From assembly GCA_003255025.1 (NCBI GenBank), contig QANY01004006.1:57196-121195 (forward strand): a stretch of DNA of 64,000 nt, given 5' to 3'. Below, in pieces: positions 35,460-49,072 of this stretch; the first letter of the stretch is position 1; every line of letters starts with the position of its first letter. The notes under the pieces were generated by a model. That model did no database searches and was not told the origin of the DNA. It saw only the letters and a list, made by a program, of their open reading frames with translations. Made by a program: the position numbers and the translations under genes. The DNA is from Datisca glomerata (Eukaryota > Streptophyta > Magnoliopsida > Cucurbitales > Datiscaceae).

Positions 35460-37455
35460 ACCACGTGCCCCATAAGATGTGAAATCGATGCTTCATCCAA
35501 GATTTACAAGTGTGACAAGGTCTACCCGTCAAGGCTCAATTTCGAATCCAAAGAACACAGAGTGTGTAGCTTTAAAATATCTCGAATAGGTGGATCGTTG
35601 CACGCGCAAGTCAACTTCAGTAGGGCATAACTTTTGACTCGGGTGGAACCACGTGGCCCGTTATATATCAAATTGAAGCTTATTCTGAGACCTACAGGTG
35701 CAATAGGGTTTACCAGTTGCAGCCTAGTTTTGAGTGCAAAAAACATAGAGTGTGCAGTTTAGAATTTGGGGAACCGATTGATCGTGGCACAAGCATGTCA
35801 ACATCCATAGGGCATAACTTTTCACATGGGTTGAACCACGTGGCCCGTAAAATGTCAAATCGAAGCTAATTCAAGAGCGATAGGGTTTACCTATCACACC
35901 CTAGATTCAAGTCCAAAAACATAGACTCTACAGCTTTAGAATTTCTACAACAAACAAATCGTGGCATGCACAAGTCAACTTCTATAGGGCAGAACTTTTG
36001 ACATGGGTGGAACAACGTGGCCCGTAATATATCAAATCGAAGCTTACTAGAGGTGCGACAGGGTTTACCCATCACACCCAAGTTTCATGTAAAAAAAACA
36101 TAGACTCTGCAGCTTTAGAATTTCTGAGACCTACAACTAGGACGCATCGCAGTCTCATTTCGTATGTAAAAAACACAGACTGTACAACTTTAGAATTTCT
36201 GAAATAGGTGAATCGTGGCACACGCATGACAACTTCCGTAAGGCATAACTTTTCACTCTGGTGGAACCATGTGGCCCGTAAGATATCAAATCAATCTTAT
36301 TCAGAGTCCTACTAGTGCGGTAGGGTTTACCCAATAGAGCCATGTTTTGAGTCCAAAATTCAATGTCCGTGCAACTTTAAAAGTTTCAGAATAGACTGAT
36401 CGTGCCCTGTAAGATGTCAAATCAATGTTTCATCAGTGTTTACCCGTCACAGTCCAGTTTCAAATGCAAAGAACACAGACTATGTAGCTTGAAAATTTCT
36501 GGAACAGGTGGATCGTGGCACGCACAAGGCATAACTTTTCACTTTGGTGGAACCATATGGCCCGTGAGATATCAGAACGATCTTATTCAGAAACCTACTG
36601 GGGCGACACGGTTTACCCATTGTAGCCAAGTTTTGAGTCCAAAATTCAAATACCATGCAACTTTAGAATTTCTGGAATAGAAGGATCGTGCCACGCGCAT
36701 GCCAACTTCCGTAGGGCATAAGATTTGACATGGGCGGAACCACATGCCCCGTAAGATATCAAATCGATGCTTCATCAAATACCTATAGGTGCGACAGAGT
36801 TTACCTGTAATAGCCTAGTTTCAAATCCAAAGAACACAGACTGTACAACTTTAAAATTTCTGGAACAGGTGGATCGGGGCACGCGCAAGTAAACTTCTGT
36901 AGGGTATAACTTTTGACTCGGGTGGAGCCACGTGGCTCGTTAGTTATCAAATCGAAGCTTATACTGAGACCTATAGGTGCGAGAAGGTTTACCGGTCACT
37001 AATTTTGAGTCCAAAAAACCTGGACTGTGCAGGTTAACTTCCATAGGGCATAACTTTTGACATATGCGAAACCACATGGCCTGTATGATATCAAATCGTT
37101 GCTTATTCAAGGTGCAACAAGGTTTACCCATCACAGCCTAGTTTCAAGTCCAGAAACCAAAGACCGTGCAGCTTTAGAATTTCAGAAAAAATATGGATCG
37201 TGGCACGTGCAGGTCAACTTCTGTACAACATAAGTTTTGACATCGGTGGGACAACGTTGCCCGAAATATATCAAATCGAAGCTTACTAAAGGTGCGACAA
37301 GGTTTACCCATCCCAGCCTATGTCCAAAAAACATAGCCTGGGAAGCTTTAGAATTTTCACAACAAATGGATCGTGGCACACGCATGTCAACTTCTATAGT
37401 ACATAACATTTGACTTGGGTGGAACCACGTGGCCCGTAAAATATCAAATTGAAGC
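35460..37455. repeat. Mixed block, copy at about 39800-41577
   Basis: D at 35476 (GATGTG) carries the shared words CCAAGATTTACAAG and AGTGTGTAGC. It is followed by E, A, A, B, C, D/B, C, D, E, A and B in truncated forms. The corresponding D is at 39814. The offset moves from 4338 to about 4082 and back to about 4120, so several indels separate the copies. Confidence 0.7.
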
Positions 37456-39799
37456 TTATTAAGTGACCTACAAATTTTCAATCTGGTGGAACCACTTGGC
37501 CCGTAAGATATCAAATCTATCTTATTCAGAGTCCTACAGGTACGTCAGGGATTTTGCATCGTTGCCAAGTTTTGAGTCCAATATTCAAAGACCGTGCAAC
37601 TTTAGAATTTCTGAAATAGACGGATCGTGGCACGCGTATGCCAACTTCGGTAGGGCGTAACATTTGACATGGGTTTGACCACGTGTCTCGTAAGATATCA
37701 AACTGAATGTTATTCAGAGACCGACAATTATGACAGGTTTTACGCAGATGTTTCATTTGTAAAAAATACAAACGGTACAACATTACAATTTATAGAACAG
37801 ACGGATCGTGGCACGCACATATCAACTTCCGTAAGGCATAACTTTCACTTTAGTGGGACCACGTGGCCCATTAGATATAATAACGATCTTATTCAGAGCC
37901 TTACTGGCGCGACAGGGTTTACCCATTGTAGCCAAGTTTTGAGTCCAAAATTCAAAGATCGTGCAGCTTTACAAATTTCAGGATAGACGGATCGTACCTC
38001 GCGCTTACCAACTTCCACAGGGAATAACATTTGACATGGGCGGAACCATGTGCCTCGTTAGATATGAAATCGATGCTTCATCTGAGCCCTACAGGTGTGA
38101 CAGGGTTTACCCGTCAAAGCCCAGTTTCGAAACCAAAGAACACAAACTGTAAAACTTTGAAATTTCTGGAATAGGTGGACCGTGGCACACACAAGCCAAC
38201 TTTCGTAGGGCATAGCTTTTGTCTCGGGTGGAACCACGGAGCCCGTTAGATATCAAATCAAAGCTTATTCTGAGACCTATAGGTTGGACAGGGTTTACCC
38301 ATCGTAGCCCAGGTTTGAGACCAAAAACCATGGAATATGAAGTTTAGAATTTGTGGAACCGATGGATCATCGCCGTGCAGGTCAACTTCCCTCGGTGATA
38401 ACTTTTGACATGGGTGGAACCACATGGCCCGTATTATATCAAATTGAAGCTCATTCAAGGTACGACAGGGTTTGCCTATCACCGTCTAGTTTCAAATCCC
38501 AATAACATAAATTGTATATCTTTAGAATTTCTACAACAGACGGATCGTTTCACGTATAGATCAACTCCTATAGGGCATATATTTTGACATGGGTGGAACC
38601 ACGTGGCCTGTAAGATATCAAATCTAAGCTTCCTCAAGGTGCGACAGGGTTTACCCATCATAGCCTAGTTTTTAAGTCCAAAAAACATCGACTGTGTAGC
38701 TTCATAATTTATGTAACTCATGGATCGTGGCTAGCGCAGGTCAACATCTGTAGGGCATAACTTTGGCATGGGTGGAACCACGTGGCCCGTAATATATCAA
38801 ATCGAAACTTACTCAAGATGTGACAGGGTTTAACCATCACAGCCTAGTTCGTTAGATAACTTTTGATTCGAGTATAACTTTTGATTCGAGTGGAACCACT
38901 GGGTTCGTTAGATACTAAATCGAAGCTTATTCTGAGACCTACAAGTGCGATCAGGTTTTCCAGTTGTAGCCCTATTCTCAGTCCAAAAAACATGAACTGT
39001 GCATTTTGGATTTGGTGGAACCGATGGATCGTGGCACGCGCAGGGGAATAACTTTTGACATGGTTCGAACCAAGTTCCCTGTAAGATATCAAATCGAAGC
39101 TTATTCAAGGTGCAATAGGGTTTACCCATCACATGGTAGGTTCAAGTCCAAAAAATACACTCTGCAGCTTTAAAATTTCTATAACAAACGTATCGTGGCA
39201 CGCGCAGATCAACTTCAAATTGGGCATAACTTTTGACAAGGGTAAAACCATGTGGGCCGTAAGATATTAAATTTAAGCTTACTTAAGTTTCACCGGGTTT
39301 ACCCATCACAGCCTAGTTTCAAGTCCCAATAACATAGACTGTGCGGCTTTAGAATTTCTACACAAAACAGATCGTGGCACACGCAGGTCAACTTTAATAG
39401 AGCATAACTTTAACATGGGTGGAACCACGTGGCTTGTAAGATATCAAACTGAAGCTTATTCAGAAACTGACAAGTACGACAAGTTTTACGCATCACAGTC
39501 TTATTTCATGTGTAAAAAACACAGACTATAATACTTGAGAGTTCTGGAATAGACGAATCATGGTACGCGCATGTCAACTTTCGTATGGCATAACTTTTCA
39601 CTCTGGTGGAACCACGTGGCATGTAAGATATCAAATCGATATTATTCAGAGTCCAACTGGTGCGACAAGGTTTACCCACCGTAGCCATGATTTGAGTCTA
39701 AAGCTCAATGACCGTCCAACTTTAGAATTTTCAGAACAGACGGAACATGGCACGCACATGCTAACTTCCGTAGAGCATAACATTTGACATGGGTGGAAC
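37456..39799. repeat. Copy of blocks 1-1410 and 2560-3520, joined
   Basis: 37456-38840 follows 1-1410 (C at 376 corresponds to 37874). It includes the deleted B, a full-length C, then B-C-D-E-A-A-A. At about 38848 the sequence jumps to the equivalent of 2560 and continues to about 39814, at an offset of 36332-36334. The B-C iteration of 1473-2392 is absent. Confidence 0.75.
38856..38891. repeat. 18-bp tandem duplication at a block junction
   Basis: ATAACTTTTGATTCGAGT occurs at 38856-38873 and again at 38874-38891. It lies exactly where the array passes from the 1-1410-like block to the 2560-like block, next to an A monomer cut after CAGCCTAGTTCG. Confidence 0.85.
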
Positions 39800-41577
39800 C
39801 ACGTGCCCCATAAGATGTCAAATCGATGCTTCATCCCAGACTTACAAGTGTGACATGGTCTACCCGTCAAGGCCCAGAGTGTGTAGCTTTAAAATATCTC
39901 GAATAGGTGGATCATTGCATGCGCAAGTCAACTACAGTAGGGCATAACTTTTGACTCGGGTGGAACCACGTGGCCCGTTAGATATCAAATTGAAGCTTAT
40001 TCTAAGACCTATAGGTGCAATAGGGTTTACCAGTTGCAGCCCAGTTTTGAGGGTAAAAAACATAGAGTGTGCCGTTTAGAATTTGTGAAACCGATGGATC
40101 GTGGCACAAGCATGTCCACTTCCATAGGGCATAACTTTTGACATGGGTTAACCACGTGGCCCGTAAGATGTCAAATCGAAGCCAATTCAAGGTACGACAG
40201 GGTTTACCCATCACACCCTAGATTAAAGTCCAAAAACATAGACTATGCAAATTTAGAATTTCTACAACAAACAGATCGTGGCATGTGCAAGTCAACTTCT
40301 ATAGGGCATAACTTTTCACTCTGGCGGAACCACGTGGCCCGTAAGATATCAAATCAATCTTATTCAGAGTCCTACTTGTGCGGCAGGGTTTACCCAACGT
40401 AGCCATGCTTTGAGTCCAAAATTCAAAGTCCGTGCAACTTTAGAAGTTTTAGAACAGACTGATCGTGCCCTGTAAGATGTCAAATCGATGCTTCATCAGT
40501 GACCTACGAGCGTGACAGTGTTTTCCCGTCACAGCCCAGTTTAAAATCCAAAGAACACACACTATGCAGCTTAAAAATTTCTGGAACAGGTGGATCGTGG
40601 CACGCAGAAGGCGTAACTTTTCACTTTGGTGGAACCATGTGGCCCATGAGATATCAAAACGATCTTATCCAGAGACCTACTGGTGCGACACGATTTACCC
40701 ATTGTAGCCAAGTTTTGAGTCCAAAATTCAAATACCGTGCAACTTTAGAATTTCTAGAATAGACGGATCGTGCCACGCGCATGCCAACTTCCATAGGGCA
40801 TAACATTTGACATGGGCGGAACCACATGCCCCGTAAGATATCAAATCGATGCTTCATTAAATACCTACAGGTGCGACAGAGTTTACCCGTCATATCCCAG
40901 TTTCAAATCCAAAGAACACAGACTGTACAATTTTGAAAATTCTGGAACTCGATCGTGGCACGCGCAAGTAAAATTCCGTAGGGTATAACTTTTGACTAGG
41001 GTGGAACCACGGGGCTCGTTAAATATCAAATCGAAGCTTATACTGAGACCTCTAAGTGCGAGAAGGTTTACCCGTCACAACCTAGTTTTGAGTCCAAAAC
41101 ACATGGACTGTGCAGGTCAACTTCCATAGGGCATGACTTTTGACATGTGCGAAACCACATGGCATGTATGATATCACATCATAGCTTATTCAAGGTGGAA
41201 CAGGGTTTACCCATCATAGTCTAGTTTCAAGTCCAGAAACCAAAGACTGTGCAACTTTAGAATTTGTAGAACCGATGGACTGTGCAGTTTCGAATTTGTG
41301 GAACCGATGGATCGTCTCACTCGCAGATCAACTTCCATAGGGCATTACTTTTGACATGGGTGGAACCACGTGTCCCATAAGATATCAGATCGAAGCTTAT
41401 TCAAGGTGCAACATGGTTAACCCATCACAGCATAGATTCAAATCCAAAAAACATAGCCTGGGCAGCTTTAGAATTTTGGCAACAAATGGATCGTGGCACG
41501 CGCATGTCAACTTCTATAGGGCATAACATTTGACATGGGTGGAACCACGTGGCCGGTAAGATATCAAATTGAAGCTT
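39800..41577. repeat. Second copy of the 35460-37455 block
   Basis: D 39814 (shortened by about 20 bp), E, A, A/B, C, D/B, C, D, E, A and others in the same order as 35460-37455. A 33-bp imperfect duplication (GACTGTGCA at 41245 and 41278, each followed by ATTTGTRGAACCGATGG) is present here and not in the first copy. Confidence 0.7.
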
Positions 41578-42242
41578 ATTAAGAGACCTACAAATTTTCA
41601 GTCTGGTGGAACCACTTGGCCCGTAAGATATCAAATCTATCTTATTCAGAGTCCTACTGGTGCGTTAGGGATTTCGCATCGTTGCCAAGTTTTGAGTCCA
41701 ATATTCAAAGACCGTGCAACATTAGAATTTCTGGAATAGACGGATCGTGGCACGCGTATGCCAACTTCGGTAGGGCATAACATTTGACATGGGTTTGACC
41801 ACGTGCCCCGTAAGATATCAAACTGAATCTTATTTAGAGACCGAAAATTAGGACAGGGTTTTACGCAGACGATACATTATTAGAATTTATAGAACCGACG
41901 GATCGTGGCACGCGCATATCAACTTCCGTAAGGCATAACTTTTCACTTTAGTGGAACCACTTGGCCCATTAGATATCAAATCGATCTTATTCAGAGCCTT
42001 ACTGGTGCGATAGGGTTTACCCATTGTAGCCATGTTTTGAGTCCAAAATTGAAAGATCGTGCAGCTTTACAAATTTCGGGAGAGACGGATCGTGCCTCGC
42101 GCATACCAACTTCCACAGGGAATAACATTTGACATGGGCGGAACCACGTGCCTCATTAGATATGAAATCTATGCTTCATCTAAGCCCTACAAGTGCGAGA
42201 GGGTTTACCCGTCAAAGCCCAGTTTCGAAACCAAAGAAAACA
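41578..42242. repeat. Copy of block 1-620, ends at an unknown base
   Basis: The deleted B, full-length C, shortened B, C and D (5' part) follow 1-620. Unlike position 51, the C monomer here is intact, so the 45-bp deletion at the start of the window is private to that copy. Confidence 0.75.
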
Positions 42243-42243
42243 N
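42243..42243. other. Unknown base at a register break (possible contig join)
   Basis: A single N lies between a D monomer at about position 84 and a B monomer at about position 101. The 359 bases before it (41884-42242) are repeated after it (42244-42602) with about six mismatches seen by eye. Confidence 0.9.
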
Positions 42244-45200
42244 AATTTATAGAATCGACGGATCGTGGCACGCGCATATCAACTTCCGTAAGGGATAACT
42301 TTTCACTTTAGTGGAACCACGTGGCCCATTAGATATCAAATCGATCTTATTCAGAGCCTTACTGGTGCGATAGGGTTTACCCATTGTAGCCAAGTTTTGA
42401 GTCCAAAATTGAAAGATCGTGCAACTTTACAAATTTCGGGATAGACGGATCGTGCCTCGCGCATACCAACTTCCACAGGGAATAACATTTGACATGGGCG
42501 GAACCACGTGCCTCATTAGATATGAAATCTATGCTTCATCTAAGCCCTACAAGTGCGAGAGGGTTTACCCGTCAAAGCCCAGTTTCGAAACCAAAGAAAA
42601 CAGACTGTAAAACTTTAAAATTTCTGGAACAGGTGGACCGTGGCACACACAAGCCAACTTTCATAGGGCATAGCTTTTGTCTCGGGTGGAACCACGGGGC
42701 CCGTTAGATATCAAATCAAAGCTTATTCTGAGACCTATTGGTTGGACAGGGTTTACCCGACGCAGCCCAGGTTTGAGTCCAAAAAGCGTGGACTATGAAG
42801 TTTAGAATTTGTGGAACGGATGGATCGTCACACGCGCAGCTCAACTTCCCTCAGTGATAACTTTTGACATGGGTGGAACCACATGGCCCGTATTATATCA
42901 AATCGAAGCTCATTCAAGGTACGACAGGGTTAGCCCATCACAACCTAGTTTCAAGTCCCAAAAACATAAATTGTATATCTTTAGAATTTACAACAAACGA
43001 ATCGTTTCACGCGCTGGTCAACTCCTATAGGGCATAAATTTTGACATGGGTGAAACCACGTGGCCCGTAAGAGATGAAATATAAGCTTACTCAAGGTGCG
43101 ACATGGTTTACACATTACACCCTAGTTTTAAGTCCAAAAAACATAGACTGTGCAGCTTTATAATTTCTATAACTCATGGATCGTGGCTAGCGCTGGTCAA
43201 CATCTGTAGGGCATAACTTTTGACATGGGTGGAACCACTTGTCCCGTAATATATCAAATTGAAACTTACTCAAGATGCGACAGAGTTTACCCATCACAGC
43301 CTAGTTCCAAGTCCCAAAAACATAGACTGTGCAACTTTAGAATTTCTAAAACAACGTGCCCCGTAAGATATCAAATCGAAGCTTATTCAAGGTGCAATAG
43401 GGTTTACCCATCACATGGTAGGTTCAAGTCCAAAAATACACTGTGCAGCTTTAGAATTTCTATAACAAACGTATCGTGGCACGCGCAGATCAACTTCAAT
43501 TGGGCATAACTTTTGACAAGGGTAAAACCACGTGGGCCGTAAGATATTAAATTTAAGCTTACTTAAGGTGCACCGGGTTTACCCATCACAGCCTAGTTTC
43601 AAGTTGAAATAACATAGACTGTGCGACTTTAGAATTTCTACACAAAACAGATCGTGGCACACGCAGGTCAACTTTAATAGAGCATAACTTTAACATGGGT
43701 GGAACCACGTGGCCTGTAAGATATCAAACTGAAGCTTATTCAGAAACTGACAAGTACGACAAGTTTTACGCATCACAGTCTTGTTTCATGTGTGAAAAAC
43801 ACAGACTATAATACTTTAGAGTTTCTGGAACAGACGAATCATGGTGCGTGCATGTCAACTTTCGTATGGCATAACTTTTCACTCTGGTGGAACCACGTGG
43901 CATGTAAGATATCAAATCGAAGGCTATTCTGAGATCTATACGTGTGATAGGGTATACTCATCGCAGCCCAGCTTTGAGTCCAAAAATCATGGACTGTGCA
44001 GTTTAGAATTTGTGAAACCTATGGATCATGGCACGCGCAGGTCAACTTCTATAGGGCATAACTTATTACATGCGTGGATCCACGTGGCCCGTCAGGTATC
44101 AATCGAAGCTTATTCTAGGTACGACAAGGTTTACCCATCACAGCCTAGTTTCAAGTGCAAAAAACATAGACTGTACAGCTTTAGAATTTCCATAACAAAC
44201 GGATCGTGGCACGCGCAGATAAAGTTCTATAGGGCATAACTTTTGACATGTGTGGATCCACGTGGCTAGAAAGATATTAAATCAAATCTTACACAAGGCG
44301 CGACCGGGTTTACCTATCACAGACTAGTTACAAGTCCAAAAAACATAGACTGTGTAGCTTCAAAATTTCTGCAACAAATGGATCGTGGCACGTGCAGGCA
44401 ACTTCCATAAGGCATAAATTTTGACATGGGTGGAACCAGGTGGCCCATAAGATATCAAATCGAAGCATATTCAACGTGCGATAGAGTTTACCCATCACAG
44501 CCTCGTTCCAAGTCCAAAAAACATAGACTGTGCCGCTTCATAATTTCTGCAACAAATGGATCGTGGCATGTGCAGGTCAACTTCTGTAGGGCATAACTTT
44601 TGACATGGGTGGAACCACGTGGCCCGTAAGATATCAAATCTAAGCTTCCTCAAGGTGCGGCAGGGTTTACCCATCATAGCCTAGTTTTAATTCCAAAAAA
44701 CATCGACTGTGTAGCTTCATAATTTATGTAACTCATGGATCGTGGCTAGCGCAGGTCAACATCTGTAGGGCATAACTTATGGCATGGGTGGAACCACGTG
44801 GCCCGTAATATATCAAATCGAAACTTACTCAAGATGTGTCAGGGTTTACCCATCACAGCCTAGTTCCAAGTCCAAAAAACATAAAATGTGCAGCTTTAGA
44901 ATTTCTAAAACAAATTGATCGTGTCACGCACAGGTCAACTTCTGTAGGGCATAACTTTTGACGTGGGTGGAACCAAGTTGCCCGTAAGATATTAAATTGT
45001 ACCTTATTTAGGACCTACAAGTACGACAGGTTTTATGCGTCGCAAGATAGTTTCTTGTGTAATAAATATAGACTGTACAACCAAGTTGCCACGCGCATGT
45101 CAACTCATGTGTGCAAAAACTTTTCACTCTGGTGGAACCACGTGGCTCGTAAGATATCAAATCATTCTTTAGAATTTGTGAAACCTATGGATCATGGCAC

Positions 45201-45459
45201 GCGCAGGTCAACTTCTATAGGGCATAACTTATTACATGCGTGGATCCACGTGGCCCGTCAGGTATCAATCGAAGCTTATTCTAGGTACGACAAGGTTTAC
45301 CCATCACAGCCTAGTTTCAAGTGCAAAAAAATAGACTGTACAGCTTTAGAATTTCCATAACAAACGGATCGTGGCACGCGCAGATAAAGTTCTATAGGGC
45401 ATAACTTTTGACATGTGTGGATCCACGTGGCTAGAAAGATATTAAATCAAAGCTTACAC
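42244..45459. repeat. Rearranged copy of 376-1410 and 2740-4200
   Basis: B 3' part, C, D, E, A, A and A match 290-1410 at offset 41956. At about 43353 the sequence jumps to the equivalent of 2740 (offset 40614) and continues through A-A-B, then a B/E junction near 43920 that omits C and D. At about 45168 a B monomer is joined to a near copy of 44002-44293 (offset 1166). The stretch 44640-45100 also returns to 38620-38840 and 1300-1560-like sequence. No foreign insert is found at the A monomer that corresponds to 4188. Confidence 0.72.
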
Positions 45460-45460
45460 N
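45460..45460. other. Unknown base at a register break (possible contig join)
   Basis: Before the N an A monomer stops about 22 bases in (AAGCTTACAC). After it, the sequence begins with the last bases of a D monomer (CCCGTTAGATATC). About 150 bp of a monomer are missing or the parts are not neighbours. Confidence 0.9.
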
Positions 45461-47266
45461 CCCGTTAGATATCAAATCGAATTTTATTCTGAGACCTACA
45501 GGTGTGATAGGGTTTACCCATCGTAGCCCAGCTTTAAGTCCAAAAAACATGGCCTATGCAGTTTAGAATTTGTGGAACCGATGGATTGTAGCACGCGCAG
45601 GTCAACTTCTATAGGGCATAACTTTTGACATGGGTGGAAGCACATGGCCCGTATGATATCACAAATTCTACGACAAACGGATCGGAGTCTACTTTCAAGT
45701 CTAAAGAAAATAGACTGTTCAGCTTTAGAACTTCTACGACAAATGGATCGTGGCACGCACAGGTCAATTTCTGTAGGGCATGACTTTTGACATGGGTGGA
45801 ACCACATGGCCCATAAGATATCAAATTGATGCTTCATTAGAGACCTACATGTGCAACAGGGTTTACACGTCAAAGTCTAGTTTCGAATTCAAAGAACACA
45901 GACTGCAAAGCTTTAAAATTTCTGGAACAGGTGGATTGTGGAATGCGCAAGTCAACTTCCGTAGGGTATAACTTTTGACTCGGGTGGAACCATGGGACCC
46001 GTTAGATATCAAATCGAAGCTTATTTTGAGACATACTGGTGCAATAGGTTTTACAAGTTGCAGCCATGTTCTGAGTCCATAAAACATGGACTGTGCAGTT
46101 TAGAATTTGTGGAACCGATGGACCGTCGCACGCATAGGTCAACTTTCGTAGGGCATAACTTTTTACATGCGTCGAACCACGAGCCCCATAAGATATCAAA
46201 TCGAAGCTTATTCAAGGTGCAACAGGGTTTACCCATCGAAGGCAAATTCAAGTCCAAAAACATAGACTATGTAGCTTTGGAACTTCTACAACATACAGAT
46301 CATGGCACGCGCAGGTCATCTTCTATAGGGGCATAAATTTTTACATGGGTGAACCAATTGGCCCGTATGATATCTAATCAAAGCTTATTCAAGGAGCGAT
46401 AGGATTTACTAGTCACAGCCTAGTTTCAAGTCGAAAAAACATAGACTATGCCGCTTTAGAATTTCTGCAACAAACGCATCGTGGCACTCGCAGGTCAACT
46501 TCCATGGCGCATAACTTTTGACATGGGTGAAACCATGTGGCCCGTAAGATATCAAATCGAAACTTATTTATGGTCAGACAGGATTTCCCCATCACAGCCT
46601 AGTTTCAAGTCCAAAAAACATAGGCTGTGCAGCTTTAGAATTTCTATAACAAACGGATCGTGGAACACGCAGGTCAACTTCTATAGGGCATGACTTTTGA
46701 CATGGTTGGAACCACGTGGCCTATAAGATATCAAGTTAAATCTTATTCAGAGAGCGACAAGTACGACAAATTTTACGCATCGCAATCTAGTTTTGTGTGT
46801 AAAAATAGAGACTGTACAACTTTAGAATTTCTAGAATAGACGGATTGTCGCACGCGCATGTCAACTTCTGTAAGGCATAACTTTTCACTCTAGTGGAACC
46901 ACGAGGCCCGTAAGATATTAAATCGATCTTTTTAAGAGTCATACTCGTGCGACAAGGTTTACCCATCGTAGACATGTTTTGAGTCCAAAATTCAAAAACC
47001 GTGTAACTTTAGAATATCGTGTCAGGCGCATGCCTACTTCTGTAGGGCATAACATTTGACATGGGTGGAACCACGTGCCCTGTAAGATATCAAATCGACA
47101 CTTCATCAGAGACCTACAATTGTGATAGGTTTTACTCATCACAACCCAGATTTGAATTCAAAGAACACACAATTTACAGCTTTAAAATTTCTAGAATAGG
47201 TGGATCATGGCACGCGCAAATCAACTTACGTAGGCCATAACTTTTGACTCGGGTGTAACAACGTGG
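45461..47266. repeat. 1806-bp ten-monomer unit, tandem copy 1
   Basis: The unit comprises E, rearranged A, D, E, A, A, A, B, shortened C and D, as at 5094-6901. Corresponding points in the next copy are always 1806 bp further on (for example 45609 and 47415, 46481 and 48287, 46787 and 48593), so the two tandem copies have no net indel. Confidence 0.88.
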
Positions 47267-49072
47267 CCCGTTAGATATCAAATCGAATTTTATTCTGAGA
47301 CCTACAGGTGTGATAGGGTTTACCCATCGTAGCCCAGCTTTAAGTCCAAAAAACATGGCCTATGCAGTTTAGAATTTGTGGAACCGATGGATTGTAGCAC
47401 GCGCAGGTCAACTTCTATAGGGCATAACTTTTGACATGGGTGGAAGCACATGGCCCGTATGATATCACAAATTCTACGACAAACGGATCGGAGTCTACTT
47501 TCAAGTCTAAAGAAAATAGACTGTTCAGCTTTAGAACTTCTACGACAAATGGATCGTGGCACGCACAGGTCAATTTCTGTAGGGCATGACTTTTGACATG
47601 GGTGGAACCACATGGCCCATAAGATATCAAATTGATGCTTCATTAGAGACCTACATGTGCAACAGGGTTTACACGTCAAAGTCTAGTTTCGAATTCAAAG
47701 AACACAGACTGCAAAGCTTTAAAATTTCTGGAACAGGTGGATTGTGGAATGCGCAAGTCAACTTCCGTAGGGTATAACTTTTGACTCGGGTGGAACCATG
47801 GGACCCGTTAGATATCAAATCGAAGCTTATTTTGAGACATACTGGTGCAATAGGTTTTACAAGTTGCAGCCATGTTCTGAGTCCATAAAACATGGACTGT
47901 GCAGTTTAGAATTTGTGGAACCGATGGACCGTCGCACGCACAGCTCAAGTTTCATAGGGCATAACTTTTTACATGCGTCGAACCACGAGCCCCGTAAGAT
48001 ATCAAATCGAAGCTTATTCAAGGTGCAACAGGGTTTACCCATCGAAGGCAAATTCAAGTCCAAAAACATAGACTATGCAGCTTTTGAACTTCTACAACAT
48101 ACAGATCATGGCACGCGCAGGTCATCTTTTATAGGGGCATAAATTTTTACATGGGTGAACCAATTTGCCCGTATGATATCTAATCAAAGCTTATTCAAGG
48201 AGCGATAGGATTTACCAGTCACAGCCTAGTTTCAAGTCGAAAAAACATAGACTATGCCGCTTTAGAATTTCTGCAACAAACGCATCGTGGCACTCGCAGG
48301 TCAACTTCCATGGCGCATAACTTTTGACATGGGTGAAACCATGTGGCCCGTAAGATATCAAATCGAAACTTATTTATGGTCAGACAGGATTTCCCCATCA
48401 CAGCCTAGTTTCAAGTCCAAAAAACATAGGCTGTGCAGCTTTAGAATTTCTACAACAAACGGATCATGGAACACGCAGGTCAACTTCTATAGGGCATGAC
48501 TTTTGACATGATTGGAACCACGTGGCCTGTAAGATATCAAATTAAAGCTTATTCAGAGACCGAAAAGTACGAAAGATTTTACGCATCGCAGTCTAGTTTT
48601 GTGTGTAAAAATAGAGACTGTACAACTTTAGAATTTCTAGAATAGATGAATTGTCGCACGCGCATGTCAACTTCTGTAAGGCATAACTTTTCACTCTAGT
48701 GGAACCATGAGGCCCGTAAGATATTAAATCGATCTTTTTAAGAGTCATACTCGTGCGACAAGGTTTACCCATCGTAGACATGTTTTGAGTCCAAAATTCA
48801 AAGACCGTGCAACTTTAGAATATTGTGTCACGCACATGCCTACTTCCGTAGGGCATAACATTTGACATGGGTGGATCCACGTGCCCCGTAAGATATCAAA
48901 TCGACACTTCATCAGAGACCTACAATTGCGATAGGTTTTACTCGTCACAGCCCAGTTTCGAATTCAAAGAACAGAGAGTTTGCAGCTTTAAAATTTCTAG
49001 AATAGGTGGATCATGGCACGCGCAAGTCAACTTTCGTAGGGCATAACTTTTGACTCGGGTGTAACCACGTGG
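47267..49072. repeat. 1806-bp ten-monomer unit, tandem copy 2
   Basis: The copy follows the first directly and differs by scattered substitutions. The first 500 bases appear identical by eye, and differences become more frequent after about 47930 (CACAGCTCAAG against CATAGGTCAAC). After 49072 a third copy begins with E at 49081, but continues as the 6902-7748-like block. Confidence 0.88.

Noticed and set aside
43841..44239. Open frame of 132 codons, the longest in the window, and many frames of 60-121 codons on both strands
   Set aside because: All are made of the same peptide pieces translated from the satellite monomer in different frames. Monomer lengths of 179, 187 and 188 bp shift the frame at each repeat. 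There are no domains, no consistent starts, no codon bias, and both strands are equally open.
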